In this document: piece by piece, positions 16,992-25,957 of the stretch | Layout: every line of letters begins with the position of its first letter | Numbering within the stretch: position 1 is the first letter of the stretch | Source of the DNA: JAAZFF01 sp964405775 | GTDB taxonomy: Bacteria; Verrucomicrobiota; Kiritimatiellia; RFP12; UBA3636 | Direction: 5' to 3' | Length of the DNA: 35,245 nucleotides | NCBI GenBank assembly: GCA_964405775.1 | Contig: CAYOPG010000016.1 | Span: 1-35,245, forward strand | The notes under the pieces: generated by a model | Told to the model about the DNA's origin: nothing | The model's input: the letters and a program-made list of their open reading frames with translations, nothing else | Database searches by the model: none | Program-made: the position numbers and the translations under genes

Positions 16992-17029
16992 GTTGCCCAT
17001 AAACACGACAGCACCAGAGCGTTCCAGAA

Positions 17030-17059
17030 CTGGCGCCGGGAGGGCGTGATGGCGCCCAG
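17030..17059 (+). promoter_or_regulatory. secA leader hairpin that encloses a leader-ORF ribosome site
   Basis: CTGG (17030-17033) pairs with CCAG (17056-17059), and CGCC (17034-17037) with GGCG (17051-17054), with C17055 bulged. The 13-nt loop holds the GGGAGGG SD of the short leader ORF, and its ATG lies at the loop/stem junction. A role in controlling secA translation is inferred. Confidence 0.5.
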
Positions 17060-17084
17060 AAACTTCAGGAATCCCATACGATGA
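17049..17084 (+). CDS. 11-codon leader ORF overlapping the secA start
   Basis: ATG at 17049 encodes MAPRNFRNPIR and ends with TGA at 17082-17084, overlapping the secA ATG (17081) as ATGA. It has a strong GGGAGGG SD (17038-17044) with 4-5 nt spacing, while secA itself has only a moderate AGGA (17067-17070). The arrangement suggests translational coupling. It is not similar in length or sequence to enterobacterial SecM. Confidence 0.45.
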   Translation: MAPRNFRNPIR

Positions 17085-20000
17085 TAAATCTATTAAAGTC
17101 CATTTTCGGGACGAAGCATACTCGGGACGTCAAGAAACTCCGTCCTTACGTAGCTCTGATAAACGAGTTTGACGAACAGTACAAGAGTCTCTCCGATGAC
17201 GAGCTGAAAGCCAAGACGTCAGAGTTCAGGGAGCGCCTCAGGAATGGCGAGACCCTAGATGATATACTTTGCGAGGCGTTTGCCGCCGTCAAAAACTGCT
17301 GCCGCCGCCTGTGCGGCAGCGAGTTCGAAGTGTGCGGACACATGCTCAGGTGGGACATGGTGCCTTTCGATGTGCAGTTGATGGGGGGTATAGTGCTCCA
17401 TCAGGGGAAGATCGCCGAGATGCAGACCGGCGAGGGTAAAACGCTCGTCGCCACATTGCCACTATACCTGAACGCTCTTTCAGGCAAAAACGTCCATCTT
17501 GTAACAGTCAACGACTACCTTGCGCTGCGCGACTCCCAGTGGATGGGGCAGATATTCCGTTGGCTCGGCCTGACTGTAGGCTGTATCCAAAACACCATGG
17601 GGCCGTCTGTTCGCCGCGAGCAGTACGCATGCGATATCACATACGGAACCAACTCCGAATTCGGCTTCGACTACCTGCGCGACAACGGCATGGCGACCGA
17701 TCCCCGCGAGCAGGTGCAGAGGGATCACTTCTTCGCCATAGTGGACGAAGTCGACTCTATCCTTATAGATGAAGCCAGGACGCCGCTCATCATATCGGGT
17801 CCCGCAGCCGTTTCCACGCAGAAGTACACGGAGCTTCAGCCCAGCGTAAACCGGCTGTTCACACGCCAGCAGACGTTAGTAGGGAAGTTGATAGACTCTG
17901 CGAAGAAAGCGATTGCGGAAAACGACATCAACGAGGCGCGTAAATTATTGTACCAAGTGTATCACGGCATGCCGCGCAGCAAGGCTTTCCTAGCTATGAT
18001 CGAGGATCCCGCTGTTCGCAAAATCCACGAGGACGTGGAAAGCATGATGCTCACGGAGATGCATAAGGAGGAGGCGCGCGTATACCGTGAGGAGCTGTTC
18101 TTCACGATCGACGAACGCACGCGCGACGCGGCTCTCACAGACCGCGGCTGCTCCGAGCTCAACCCTTCCGACCCCGAGATGTTCGTCATCCCCGATATTG
18201 TCACGGCTATGACCACGCTCGAAGCGGAGGATCTTCCGGCAGCAGAACGCAACAAAAAACGCCAGGAGATACAGGCTCAGTTCGCAGAGCGCAACGAGCG
18301 CATACACAACGTCGGGCAACTTCTCAAAGCGTATTGTCTCTATGAAATAGACACCGATTACGTCGTAATGGACAACAAGGTGCTCATAGTGGACGAATTC
18401 ACTGGCCGCATCTTGCCAGGTCGCCGCTGGTCTGACGGCCTGCATCAAGCCGTGGAGGCCAAGGAGGGCGTGGCCGTGGAGCGCGAGACGCAGACCCTGG
18501 CCACGATCACCATCCAGAACTATTTCAGGATGTACGACAAGCTGGCCGGCATGACGGGCACGGCGGAGACCGAGGCATCGGAATTCAACGACATATACAA
18601 GCTTGACGTCGTGGTTATTCCAACTAACCGCCCGATCCGGCGCGTGGACTCCAACGACTTGATGTACCGCACGCAACGCGAGAAGTTCAACGCCATCATC
18701 ACCGATGTCACAGAATGCCACCGTCGCGGGCAGCCGGTGCTGATCGGCACGGTTGCCGTCGAAACCTCGGAGATTCTCAGCCGCCTTTTCCGCAACGCCG
18801 GCATACCGCACAACGTACTCAACGCAAAGAACCACGCTCGCGAAGCGGAGATAGTAGCGCTAGCCGGCCAGAAGGGCGCGGTCACAATCGCCACGAACAT
18901 GGCAGGCCGCGGCACCGACATAAAACTCGGCGATGGCGTAATATGGCTCGACCGCGAGCTAGTGCTGTCGCAGAACTCCCTGGACGAAAAACCCGAGGGG
19001 GAATCCAACACGCTGCGGGAGCTCCTGCAAGAGCGTCCATGTGGTTTGCACGTAATCGGATCAGAACGCCACGAATCGCGCCGCATCGACCGCCAGTTGC
19101 GCGGACGTTGCGCGCGCCAGGGCGATCCCGGTTCATCGCGTTTTTACGTCTCCCTTGAGGACACGCTGATGCGGCAGTTCGGTTCCGAGCGCATTTCCGG
19201 CATCATGACGCGCATGGGCATGCAGGAAGGCGAGCCGATCGAACATGCCATACTCAATCGTTCCATAGAAAGTGCGCAGCGACGTGTAGAACAGCACAAC
19301 TTTTCGATCCGCAAGAGAACGCTCGAATACGATGACGTGATGAACAAGCAGCGCGAAGTCGTTTACAAATTTCGTTCTGGCGTGTTGTCCAATGTGGATG
19401 TTCATGGTTACGTTCTGGACGTAATTCACGATCTCGTTCTCACACAGAGCGAGGGTTTCATGTCGTCCGAACGTGATTCGAATCCGCAGGATTTCGCCGA
19501 GTGGCTTCTTAGCGTATTCCCGGTGGCCATCCGAGCCGACGATCTGAAGCAGTACGCCGGGAAGCCGGAGGAGGCCAGCGAATTCGTTTACGGACAGGTC
19601 GAGGAAGCTTACGAGCTCAAGTGCTCCATGGAAGACCCCAACCACCTTGCGAACATGGAGCGGTACGTGTTGCTGAATTGCATCGACACCGAATGGCAGC
19701 AGTACTTGCGGGCTATGGACGAGCTACGCGAGGACGTCCGCCTGCGCGCTTACGGGCAGCGGGACCCGCTTGTCGAGTACAAGCGCGAAGCATTCAGCCT
19801 TTTCGAAGAACTGATGTCGCGCATCAAGATCAATATCTCGACAGGCGTCTTTCGTTCCTCAACGTCCATAGAGTCGATGCAGAATTTCATGGCGCGCATG
19901 CGCCAACCGCGCAGAGTGCAGGCGACGCACGCGGAAGTTTCCGCTCTGGCCGGCGCTGCCCCACAGCAGACCATGGAGCCTACACGCAAACAAACCGACG

Positions 20001-20134
20001 CTTTCGACAAGGCAATGGAGGCGGCTTCAGCGCAGCCTATCGTACGCGAAGGCCCCAAGGTTGGACGCAACGATCCGTGTCCATGTGGATCTGGGAAGAA
20101 GTACAAAAAGTGTTGCGGAGCGAACGCCGAATGA
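17081..20134 (+). CDS. secA: protein translocase ATPase SecA
   Basis: Motor of the Sec pathway; it pushes unfolded preproteins through SecYEG using ATP. The 1017 residues are longer than the 901 of Escherichia coli SecA. Walker A is in MQTGEGKTLVA, Walker B in DEVDSILIDEARTPL, the central helicase motifs include GRILPGRRWSDG and TNMAGRGTDIKLG, and the C-terminus is the zinc-binding tail with the CxCx8CC pattern (DPCPCGSGKKYKKCCG), which binds SecB or ribosomes. Extra length lies mainly in the segment after the first nucleotide domain (about 250-370) and in the linker before the tail. It has its own promoter and a structured leader, and is followed by the nickel operon after 115 nt. Confidence 0.98.
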   Translation: MINLLKSIFGTKHTRDVKKLRPYVALINEFDEQYKSLSDDELKAKTSEFRERLRNGETLDDILCEAFAAVKNCCRRLCGSEFEVCGHMLRWDMVPFDVQLMGGIVLHQGKIAEMQTGEGKTLVATLPLYLNALSGKNVHLVTVNDYLALRDSQWMGQIFRWLGLTVGCIQNTMGPSVRREQYACDITYGTNSEFGFDYLRDNGMATDPREQVQRDHFFAIVDEVDSILIDEARTPLIISGPAAVSTQKYTELQPSVNRLFTRQQTLVGKLIDSAKKAIAENDINEARKLLYQVYHGMPRSKAFLAMIEDPAVRKIHEDVESMMLTEMHKEEARVYREELFFTIDERTRDAALTDRGCSELNPSDPEMFVIPDIVTAMTTLEAEDLPAAERNKKRQEIQAQFAERNERIHNVGQLLKAYCLYEIDTDYVVMDNKVLIVDEFTGRILPGRRWSDGLHQAVEAKEGVAVERETQTLATITIQNYFRMYDKLAGMTGTAETEASEFNDIYKLDVVVIPTNRPIRRVDSNDLMYRTQREKFNAIITDVTECHRRGQPVLIGTVAVETSEILSRLFRNAGIPHNVLNAKNHAREAEIVALAGQKGAVTIATNMAGRGTDIKLGDGVIWLDRELVLSQNSLDEKPEGESNTLRELLQERPCGLHVIGSERHESRRIDRQLRGRCARQGDPGSSRFYVSLEDTLMRQFGSERISGIMTRMGMQEGEPIEHAILNRSIESAQRRVEQHNFSIRKRTLEYDDVMNKQREVVYKFRSGVLSNVDVHGYVLDVIHDLVLTQSEGFMSSERDSNPQDFAEWLLSVFPVAIRADDLKQYAGKPEEASEFVYGQVEEAYELKCSMEDPNHLANMERYVLLNCIDTEWQQYLRAMDELREDVRLRAYGQRDPLVEYKREAFSLFEELMSRIKINISTGVFRSSTSIESMQNFMARMRQPRRVQATHAEVSALAGAAPQQTMEPTRKQTDAFDKAMEAASAQPIVREGPKVGRNDPCPCGSGKKYKKCCGANAE

Positions 20135-20166
20135 GGCGTTGCGCGTTTGGAGCTGTCTATTGTAGA

Positions 20167-20193
20167 ACAGAAAACACCGGGCGGTGACTCTGT
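20167..20193 (+). other. small stem-loop between secA and the nickel operon
   Basis: ACAGA (20167-20171) pairs with TCTGT (20189-20193), and CACC (20175-20178) with GGTG (20183-20186), around a GGGC loop. There is no T-tract, so it is not a convincing terminator. It does not match a metal or cobalamin riboswitch that I can recognise. Its role is unknown. Confidence 0.3.
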
Positions 20194-20249
20194 CTGTAAA
20201 AGCGGGCTGCCTGAAAAGAACTAACAAACAAAGACGAGGATAATACACA

Positions 20250-21134
20250 ATGCATATTCCATCTGAGATGTTGACCGGGGCTGTCTGCCCCGTTACCGCG
20301 GTTATCGCCGCCACAGGCGTGGGCGCCGCCGGAGTCGCACTTTATAAGAATAAAAAAGACGCCCCTTCCGCAGGCTTGTTCGCCGTGGTTACGGCGGCTG
20401 TGTTCGGACTTCAAATGATAAATTTCCCTGTCTGGCAGGGCATCTCGGGACACCTGATCGCTGGAGTTTTGGCTTCAGCTGTAATCGGTGTGCCGGCTGC
20501 GGTGCTTTCGATGACAATTGTCTTGCTTGTGCAGGCTTTCCTTTTCGGCGATGGCGGCATCGACATGCTCGGCGCGAACATCATGAATATGGCGATCATC
20601 GGCACCGGTCTCGGCGGGATTCTGAGGGCGTGGTTAATCAAGCGCGGCACGCGCTCGCACTTCGCCACGGCTCTGGCGGCGTTCGCCTCCGTTGAATTGG
20701 CAGCAGGCGGCGTTGCTCTGCAGCTTGCCTCGTGCGGCAAAGGCTCTCTCGCTATGGTGGGCACGCTATTGGGCGTCCATGCCGCGATTGCCCTCGCAGA
20801 GGGGGTTGCCTCCGGGTTGCTGGCTTTTGGCTGGGAAAAAGTTCACGCGAATCGTCCGCTTCGCACCGCATACGTCGCGGCGGGATTGTTCGTGGTGGTG
20901 TGTCTAGCGCTGGCGCCGTTCGCTTCGGCTTTTCCTGACGGTTTCGAGTGGACCATGGAGCGCTTCGGCCTGATGTCGGGAGCGGAAGGCTTCGCGGCTC
21001 CGTTCGCCGACTACTCGGTGCAAGGCATTGGCGGAATTGCTTCCGCCCTGTCTGCTGGCGTGATCGGCGCTGTTTCCGTAGCCATCTTTGCTTTCGCTCT
21101 ATTGCGTCCGCTCGCCATCGGGAAACGCGACTAG
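20250..21134 (+). CDS. nickel ECF transporter component NikM/CbiM with fused PDGLE (NikN-like) domain
   Basis: Membrane protein of 294 residues for nickel (less likely cobalt) uptake. The mature N-terminus MHIPSEMLTG keeps the conserved Met1-His2 metal site; the other signatures are ISGHLIAG with His68 and FGDGGIDMLGANIMNMA (99-115), all of the CbiM/NikM family. After about residue 205 a second unit of two helices carries PDGFEW (229-234), the PDGLE/NikN-type partner domain. GAGGA lies 9 nt before the ATG. It ends one base before larB and so belongs to the nickel-pincer operon, supplying Ni for LarC. No NikQ or NikO genes (membrane coupler and ATPase) follow, so they must be elsewhere or shared. 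Confidence 0.88.
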   Translation: MHIPSEMLTGAVCPVTAVIAATGVGAAGVALYKNKKDAPSAGLFAVVTAAVFGLQMINFPVWQGISGHLIAGVLASAVIGVPAAVLSMTIVLLVQAFLFGDGGIDMLGANIMNMAIIGTGLGGILRAWLIKRGTRSHFATALAAFASVELAAGGVALQLASCGKGSLAMVGTLLGVHAAIALAEGVASGLLAFGWEKVHANRPLRTAYVAAGLFVVVCLALAPFASAFPDGFEWTMERFGLMSGAEGFAAPFADYSVQGIGGIASALSAGVIGAVSVAIFAFALLRPLAIGKRD

Positions 21135-21135
21135 A

Positions 21136-21888
21136 ATGCGTGTTGAAGACGTGCTCCAGACATTCCGCGACGGCGGGATGTCGCTAGAGGAAGCCGCCGC
21201 GCAGCTTAAAAAAGCTCCGTTCGAGGATCTCGGGTTCGCGAAGCTGGACCACAATCGTGAGTTGCGGCGCGGCTTCTGCGAGGTGGTTTACTGCCCGGGG
21301 AAGACATGCCAACAGGTGGTAGAAATATTCCGCGCGTTTGCCGCGGCGGGAGCCAGGGCGATGGGAACTCGTTGTTCCGCCGAGCAATTCCAAGCCCTGC
21401 TTAAAGGCGGGGTCGATGCGGAGTACGATGAATGTTCAACGATTGTCGCCCTACGAGACAATGGCGCAGTGGAGTTGAAGGGCAACGTGGCAGTGTGTTC
21501 CGGCGGCACGGCGGACATGCCTGTTGCCGAAGAAGCGGCTCGCACGGCGGAATTCTTAGGGGCGCGAGTGCATCGCTATTACGACGTTGGCGTAGCCGGA
21601 ATCCACAGGTTGTTTTCGAAAATCGACGAAATAAGAAAGGCAAACGCAGTCGTCGCCGTGGCAGGTATGGAAGGTGCGCTCGCGGGTGTGGTTGCCGGGC
21701 TGGTCGAAGTACCCGTCGTGGCTGTGCCAACATCCACCGGGTACGGTGCGGCATTCAAAGGCGTTGCCCCATTGCTCACGATGCTTAACTCATGCGCCGA
21801 AGGCGTGTCCGTTGTTAATATCGACAACGGGTTCGGGGCGGGATATATAGCGGCGCAGATCAACAGGAAGTGCAGAGAGGTGATATGA
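21136..21888 (+). CDS. larB: LarB, pyridinium-3,5-biscarboxylic acid mononucleotide synthase
   Basis: First enzyme of nickel-pincer nucleotide synthesis: it carboxylates nicotinic acid adenine dinucleotide and releases AMP. The 250-residue protein has the PurE-like C-terminal half, with VAVCSGGTADMPVAEEAA, YDVGVAGIHR, VVAVAGMEGALAGVVAGL and VPTSTGYGAAFKG. The N-terminal helical part (about 1-100) includes VYCPGKTCQQ. The start at 21136 lies one base after the NikM stop; a farther upstream frame start would overlap NikM by about 50 nt. The stop overlaps the larC ATG as ATGA. Confidence 0.94.
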   Translation: MRVEDVLQTFRDGGMSLEEAAAQLKKAPFEDLGFAKLDHNRELRRGFCEVVYCPGKTCQQVVEIFRAFAAAGARAMGTRCSAEQFQALLKGGVDAEYDECSTIVALRDNGAVELKGNVAVCSGGTADMPVAEEAARTAEFLGARVHRYYDVGVAGIHRLFSKIDEIRKANAVVAVAGMEGALAGVVAGLVEVPVVAVPTSTGYGAAFKGVAPLLTMLNSCAEGVSVVNIDNGFGAGYIAAQINRKCREVI

Positions 21889-23213
21889 AGAAAAGAATGC
21901 TTTTTCTCGAGTGCGCGTCAGGCATAAGCGGTGATATGACGGTTGCGGCGCTGCTAGATCTTGGCGCCGATGCCGCCAAAATGGAACGAGTGCTTGACAG
22001 CCTTAAGTTGAAAGGCTTTGATTATAAAATCTTACGGCGCAAATCCTACGGAATGGACGGATGCGGGTTCGACGTCTCGCTTCACAACGATCACGGACAT
22101 GGGCACCCGCACGACCATCATCACCAGCATGAGCATGAAAACGAGCACGACCATGAACACGATCATGGGCACACGCATGAGCACGAGCATGGGCATGAAC
22201 ATGGGCATGGGCATCATCATGAGCAGGAGCATGAGCACGAGCACACGCATGAACACGTGCACCGCAATATTTCAGATGTTTATGAGGTGATTGACCGTGG
22301 AGAGATGACGGACAATGCAAGGGCTATTGCCAAAAAGGCTTTCATGCTGGTCGCGGAGTCTGAAGCCAAGGCTCACAATCTGCCGATAGAAGAAGTGCAT
22401 TTCCATGAAGTCGGCGCGATCGACTCTATTGTGGACATAATCTGCGCTGCCGTTTGTTTCGACGATTTAGGGATTGATGATTGCGTTGTTACTGGCGTCT
22501 CCGAAGGCACGGGCTACGTGCGCTGCCAACATGGCGATTTGCCGGTTCCCGTCCCTGCTGTTGTGAACATTGCCGCACGATACTCGATTCCGATCCGCGT
22601 ATTACCGGAAGTGGTCGGTGAGATGGTAACGCCCACCGGCATCGCCATCGCTGCGGCGATCCGAACCCGGACAGAGCTTCCCGTCCAGTATGTAATCGAA
22701 AAGATCGGAGTGGGGGTTGGTACGCGCGATTTCGGTCGGCCGAACCTCTTCCGTGCGATGATCATTTCAGAAGAGACGGCTCAAGAAGCCATGTGGGTCG
22801 TGGAAACCAATATAGACGACTCTACCGGCGAGCAGTTAGGTCTTGCGATCGAGGAACTCATGAATGCGGGGGCGAACGACGCCCATTGCGTGCCATGCAT
22901 GATGAAAAAAACACGCCCTGCATATCTACTGCGCGTAGTGGTGGCGGAAAAGAACCTCGATGTGGTTGAAGATGCGATCTTCCGCTGCACCACTACGATC
23001 GGAGTCCGTCGCTATCGTGTAGAGCGTACGTGTCTGGAGCGCTCCAAAGTGCAAGTACAGTTGCCGTACGGAACGGTTGACGTAAAGAAGAGCGTCTGGA
23101 AAGGCAAGGCATCGTTCCATCCTGAATTCGAAAGCGTGAAAAGGCTTTCCGTGGAGACGGGACACGACTTCAAGAAAATCTTTGAAGAGGCCGTAAGGGC
23201 GTGCGCCGAGTGA
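21885..23213 (+). CDS. larC: LarC, nickel insertion protein with His-rich segment
   Basis: CTP-dependent cyclometallase that inserts nickel into the dithiolated pincer nucleotide. The single 442-residue chain contains both halves that are split by a frameshift in Lactobacillus plantarum. It begins LECASGISGDM, and later motifs are EVHFHEVGAIDSIVDI, the GEMVTPTGIAIAAAI loop and the C-terminal VVETNIDDSTGEQLG block. Residues 67-126 hold 30 histidines alternating with Asp, Glu and Gly, a probable nickel reservoir; the flanks align normally, so it is an insert in a tolerant loop. The start overlaps larB as ATGA, and the stop overlaps larE as GTGA. Confidence 0.94.
   Translation: MKKRMLFLECASGISGDMTVAALLDLGADAAKMERVLDSLKLKGFDYKILRRKSYGMDGCGFDVSLHNDHGHGHPHDHHHQHEHENEHDHEHDHGHTHEHEHGHEHGHGHHHEQEHEHEHTHEHVHRNISDVYEVIDRGEMTDNARAIAKKAFMLVAESEAKAHNLPIEEVHFHEVGAIDSIVDIICAAVCFDDLGIDDCVVTGVSEGTGYVRCQHGDLPVPVPAVVNIAARYSIPIRVLPEVVGEMVTPTGIAIAAAIRTRTELPVQYVIEKIGVGVGTRDFGRPNLFRAMIISEETAQEAMWVVETNIDDSTGEQLGLAIEELMNAGANDAHCVPCMMKKTRPAYLLRVVVAEKNLDVVEDAIFRCTTTIGVRRYRVERTCLERSKVQVQLPYGTVDVKKSVWKGKASFHPEFESVKRLSVETGHDFKKIFEEAVRACAE
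22083..22262 (+). repeat. low-complexity tract coding the His-rich segment of LarC
   Basis: About 180 bases of short, degenerate repeats of CATGAGCATGGGCACG type, encoding 30 histidines in 60 residues in the larC frame. The degeneracy keeps the histidine codon at nearly every second position, so selection acts on the protein. Slippage could make the length vary among strains. Confidence 0.85.
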
Positions 23214-24049
23214 AGGCGCATCTTAAAGAGCATCTGCGCAATTACATTTCCGGCGGAATCGTGCTGGCGTATTCCGGAGGGGTCGACAGCTCTGTTTTGC
23301 TGGCGGTTCTATCCGAGATGAACAAAGAAACTCCGTTCCGGCTCCGTGCCGTCATTTTCGATTCTGCGTTTCAGACCGGAGCGGGGCTAACGGAGGCTTT
23401 TGAAAGAGCCATGCGCAGTGGCGTGGACGTCAGGAAGGAAAAGTTGGACCAGCTGGCAATTGCAGGCATTTCCGACAACCCGGAGGAGCGCTGCTATCTA
23501 TGCAAACGCGGATTGTTCGCGCGGTTGCTCGAGATTGCAAAACGCGATGGTTTTGCAACGGTTATGGACGGTACCAACGCCGACGACGCACACACTTACA
23601 GACCGGGGTTGCGTGCGCTTGAGGAGAGCGGTGTTGTGTCGCCTTTGAAAGATGCTGGTTTGACGAAAACCGACATACGCGCCATCGCGCGCGAAATGAA
23701 TTTGAATGTTGCGGAGAGACCCGCTGCACCGTGTCTTGCCACGCGTTTCCCATACGGGGCAGCACTAACGGAAAGCGCGCTTCGCAGGGTAGCCAATGGC
23801 GAGGCGGTTATCAGGGCAATGCTTCCTGAAAACACTTCTTTCCGTCTTCGTGTTCATGGCGATACAGCACGTGTCGAAGTCACGCCTGAGGAATTCGGCG
23901 CCATCGTTGAGCACCGCCTTAAAATTGTGTCGGAGCTAAAAAAACTTGGGTACCGCTACATCACCCTCGACCTTGAAGGTTTCAGATCGGGCAGTATGGA
24001 CGCTCTTGTCAAACAGTCGCACGCCTCTATAAACCAGAGCGTTTTATAA
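23210..24049 (+). CDS. larE: LarE, ATP-dependent sacrificial sulfur transferase
   Basis: Adds the two sulfur atoms of the pincer cofactor by giving up its own cysteine sulfur. GTG at 23210 is preferred: it overlaps the larC stop as GTGA, mirroring the larB/larC junction; GTG 23201 is an in-frame alternative. The 279-residue protein has the PP-loop SGGVDSS at 22-28 for AMP activation, the family motif RCYLCK (94-99), and Cys175 in PCLATRFPYG, at the position of the sacrificial Cys176 of Lactobacillus plantarum. Having that cysteine favours the single-turnover sacrificial form. It is the last gene of the nickel operon; a weak stem (24080-24095) without a T-tract follows. Confidence 0.94.
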   Translation: MKAHLKEHLRNYISGGIVLAYSGGVDSSVLLAVLSEMNKETPFRLRAVIFDSAFQTGAGLTEAFERAMRSGVDVRKEKLDQLAIAGISDNPEERCYLCKRGLFARLLEIAKRDGFATVMDGTNADDAHTYRPGLRALEESGVVSPLKDAGLTKTDIRAIAREMNLNVAERPAAPCLATRFPYGAALTESALRRVANGEAVIRAMLPENTSFRLRVHGDTARVEVTPEEFGAIVEHRLKIVSELKKLGYRYITLDLEGFRSGSMDALVKQSHASINQSVL

Positions 24050-24127
24050 TACCTCCGCCCTTCTGACTCACGATAAGCACCGAGTGTGAGCTCGGCTACC
24101 GGATCACTTCTCTGAAAAACAATTATT

Positions 24128-25918
24128 CTAAAGTCGAGAACCTAAGTTGTAAGCCTCAAAGGCAAACAGACGCGCATCGTCGACTCCCCAAGTGGATGTC
24201 GGGACGATGCGGACGCCTTTAGTTCTGGCTTTAAACGGAATTTTAACAAGCCGCTGGAAGTTCTCCGTGCATTCCATAGCTGTCCGCCAAACGCCGTCGG
24301 CATCCAGCGTCTCTATGCGGAACGAACGCACAAGAGTTGCGGGCGGTTCGAAAGGAGTATCGTCAAGATACACGGCATGCCGCATGTTCAACAACTTATG
24401 ATTGTTGCGGCTGGGGTCTACCCTATTGAGGTTGCTGTCGAACACCATGCGTGCGCCGTCTAGTTCCACTTCTGCGTCGAAAAGATATTCGACACTTGAA
24501 CCGAGAGGGGCACTCCAACCGTTGCATTCTTTTCCACGGGCTCGGTCGACACCGCTGCGTAGAGGCTCGGGATCACCTTGAGAGGCTACAAGCTTCGCGC
24601 TCCCGCACACATCCGACACCGCTCGCCTGCTCCACGGCAGCCAGCAATCATCGTCCATGAGAGTCTGTTGCAGTTCAGCAAGACGTTTTTCATAAACACC
24701 GCGAGGAACAAGGGAGTCACGGATCGCTATTGCGGCAGCGGTTCCGACCGCCTGCCCCATCAGGGAAGTTGTTGCCATTACGCGAGTGGCGCTCATCGCC
24801 GAGTGCGTGGCGCTGTGGCAACGTCCCGCGCAGAACAGGTTCGCGATGCTGCGTGAGTAAAGCGAGCGGTAGGGAATGCCGAACGGACTCGGTGCCGGGT
24901 GGAATATAGTACCCGCTTTGGGATGATGTATGCCGGCAGGGAAGTGATCGTCCATCGTCCAGCCGCCGTAAGCAACAACATCTTCGAAGCGGCCTTCCGC
25001 CTCGATGTCGTTTTGAGTCAGCACAACATCTCCGCGATATCTGCGGCTTTCGCGCTTGCCAGGCAGGAACCCCTGCCAGTCGAGGGCGAAGTTTGCGTAT
25101 GCTTCTTTGTTCGGCGAACGGTTTTTAATGTAGTCCCACACTCCAAAGGAGATTCGGAGCAACTCCTCGCGACAGCGTTCCGTATCTCGTATGCTGTCAA
25201 CCTCTCCTCCAACCTCCATCCACCAGTAGTTGGTGTGCCGGATGTTGACTCCTCGTTTCTCCAACCAATCGATGTCATTATCACCGTATGAGTTGGCCCA
25301 GGGCATAGGCGTGAACGGCTGCGGCACGGGATATTCACGCGCTTGGAAAAGGCAGCTCATCCCCATGGTTTTCTTATCCGCCTCTACGGGAGCGATCGAT
25401 TCGTTGAATTCAGCGCGTCCCTCGCGCCCCATGCGGAATTCAGCACCTGTGAGCGGCGCAAGAACGCCGTCGCCGCTACAGTCTGCGAACAGCTTGGCAA
25501 ACACCTCTACATGTGTTTGCGTTGTAGTCTGCCATGCAGTAACAGATTTGATGACATTGCCATCGAGCTCGCAGTCATTAACGCTGGCGTTCAACACCAG
25601 CGTCAGGTTTTTCTGGTATTGCGTTTTCCCGTAAAGGACGGCGTCCCAGACGGAATAGCTGGGGGTTCGGTTGTGGCGGAAGTTGTCGAGCAACAGCTCC
25701 TCGACGATCCCTGTCTCGCGGTTGTCGGGGCCGTGCGCACCGCAGACGTGCATGCGGATTTCGCTTGAAGAATTCCCTCCCAGAACGGGCCGATCCTGGA
25801 TCAGCGCCACCTTGGCGCCATGGCGTGCGGCGGACAGGGCAGCAGCCATTCCGGCGAGGCCTCCACCAACGACACAGAAATCTACGGTGATGCTTTCTTT
25901 AGGAAATTTACTTTTCAT
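24128..25918 (-). CDS. FAD-dependent oxidoreductase (FAD_oxidored family) with C-terminal beta domain
   Basis: A 596-residue flavoprotein. The N-terminal Rossmann motif is VVGGGLAGMAAALSAARHGAKVALIQ, here quoted as GGGLAGMAAA at about 18-27. RPVLGGNSSSEIRMHV follows, with the FADCSGDGVLAPLTGAEFRMG block and the late NLFCAGRCHSATHSAM site near 380, as in the PF12831-type proteins common in Lentisphaerae and planctomycetes. Residues from about 440 form a separate beta-rich, discoidin-like unit. No signal peptide is evident. These proteins often lie near carbohydrate genes, but the substrate is unknown. The start lacks an SD; the XRE regulator gene ends 39 nt upstream on the same strand and may control it. 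Confidence 0.82.
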   Translation of the reverse strand: MKSKFPKESITVDFCVVGGGLAGMAAALSAARHGAKVALIQDRPVLGGNSSSEIRMHVCGAHGPDNRETGIVEELLLDNFRHNRTPSYSVWDAVLYGKTQYQKNLTLVLNASVNDCELDGNVIKSVTAWQTTTQTHVEVFAKLFADCSGDGVLAPLTGAEFRMGREGRAEFNESIAPVEADKKTMGMSCLFQAREYPVPQPFTPMPWANSYGDNDIDWLEKRGVNIRHTNYWWMEVGGEVDSIRDTERCREELLRISFGVWDYIKNRSPNKEAYANFALDWQGFLPGKRESRRYRGDVVLTQNDIEAEGRFEDVVAYGGWTMDDHFPAGIHHPKAGTIFHPAPSPFGIPYRSLYSRSIANLFCAGRCHSATHSAMSATRVMATTSLMGQAVGTAAAIAIRDSLVPRGVYEKRLAELQQTLMDDDCWLPWSRRAVSDVCGSAKLVASQGDPEPLRSGVDRARGKECNGWSAPLGSSVEYLFDAEVELDGARMVFDSNLNRVDPSRNNHKLLNMRHAVYLDDTPFEPPATLVRSFRIETLDADGVWRTAMECTENFQRLVKIPFKARTKGVRIVPTSTWGVDDARLFAFEAYNLGSRL

Positions 25919-25957
25919 TTTAGTTGATTTTTCGAAGTGTATACAGTTTTCGTGGTC

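Noticed and set aside
17990..18835. 281-codon minus-strand frame inside secA
   Set aside because: Fully contained in secA, whose motifs are intact; the antisense product has no recognisable motif.
20135..20249. Nickel/cobalt or cobalamin riboswitch ahead of nikM
   Set aside because: Only a small two-part stem-loop is present; no cobalamin box or NiCo four-way junction can be drawn.
22083..22262. CRISPR or tandem-repeat array
   Set aside because: The repeats are degenerate, in frame and encode the His-rich part of LarC.
24080..24095. Rho-independent terminator after larE
   Set aside because: A 5-bp stem (CCGAG/CTCGG) without a following T-tract is too weak.
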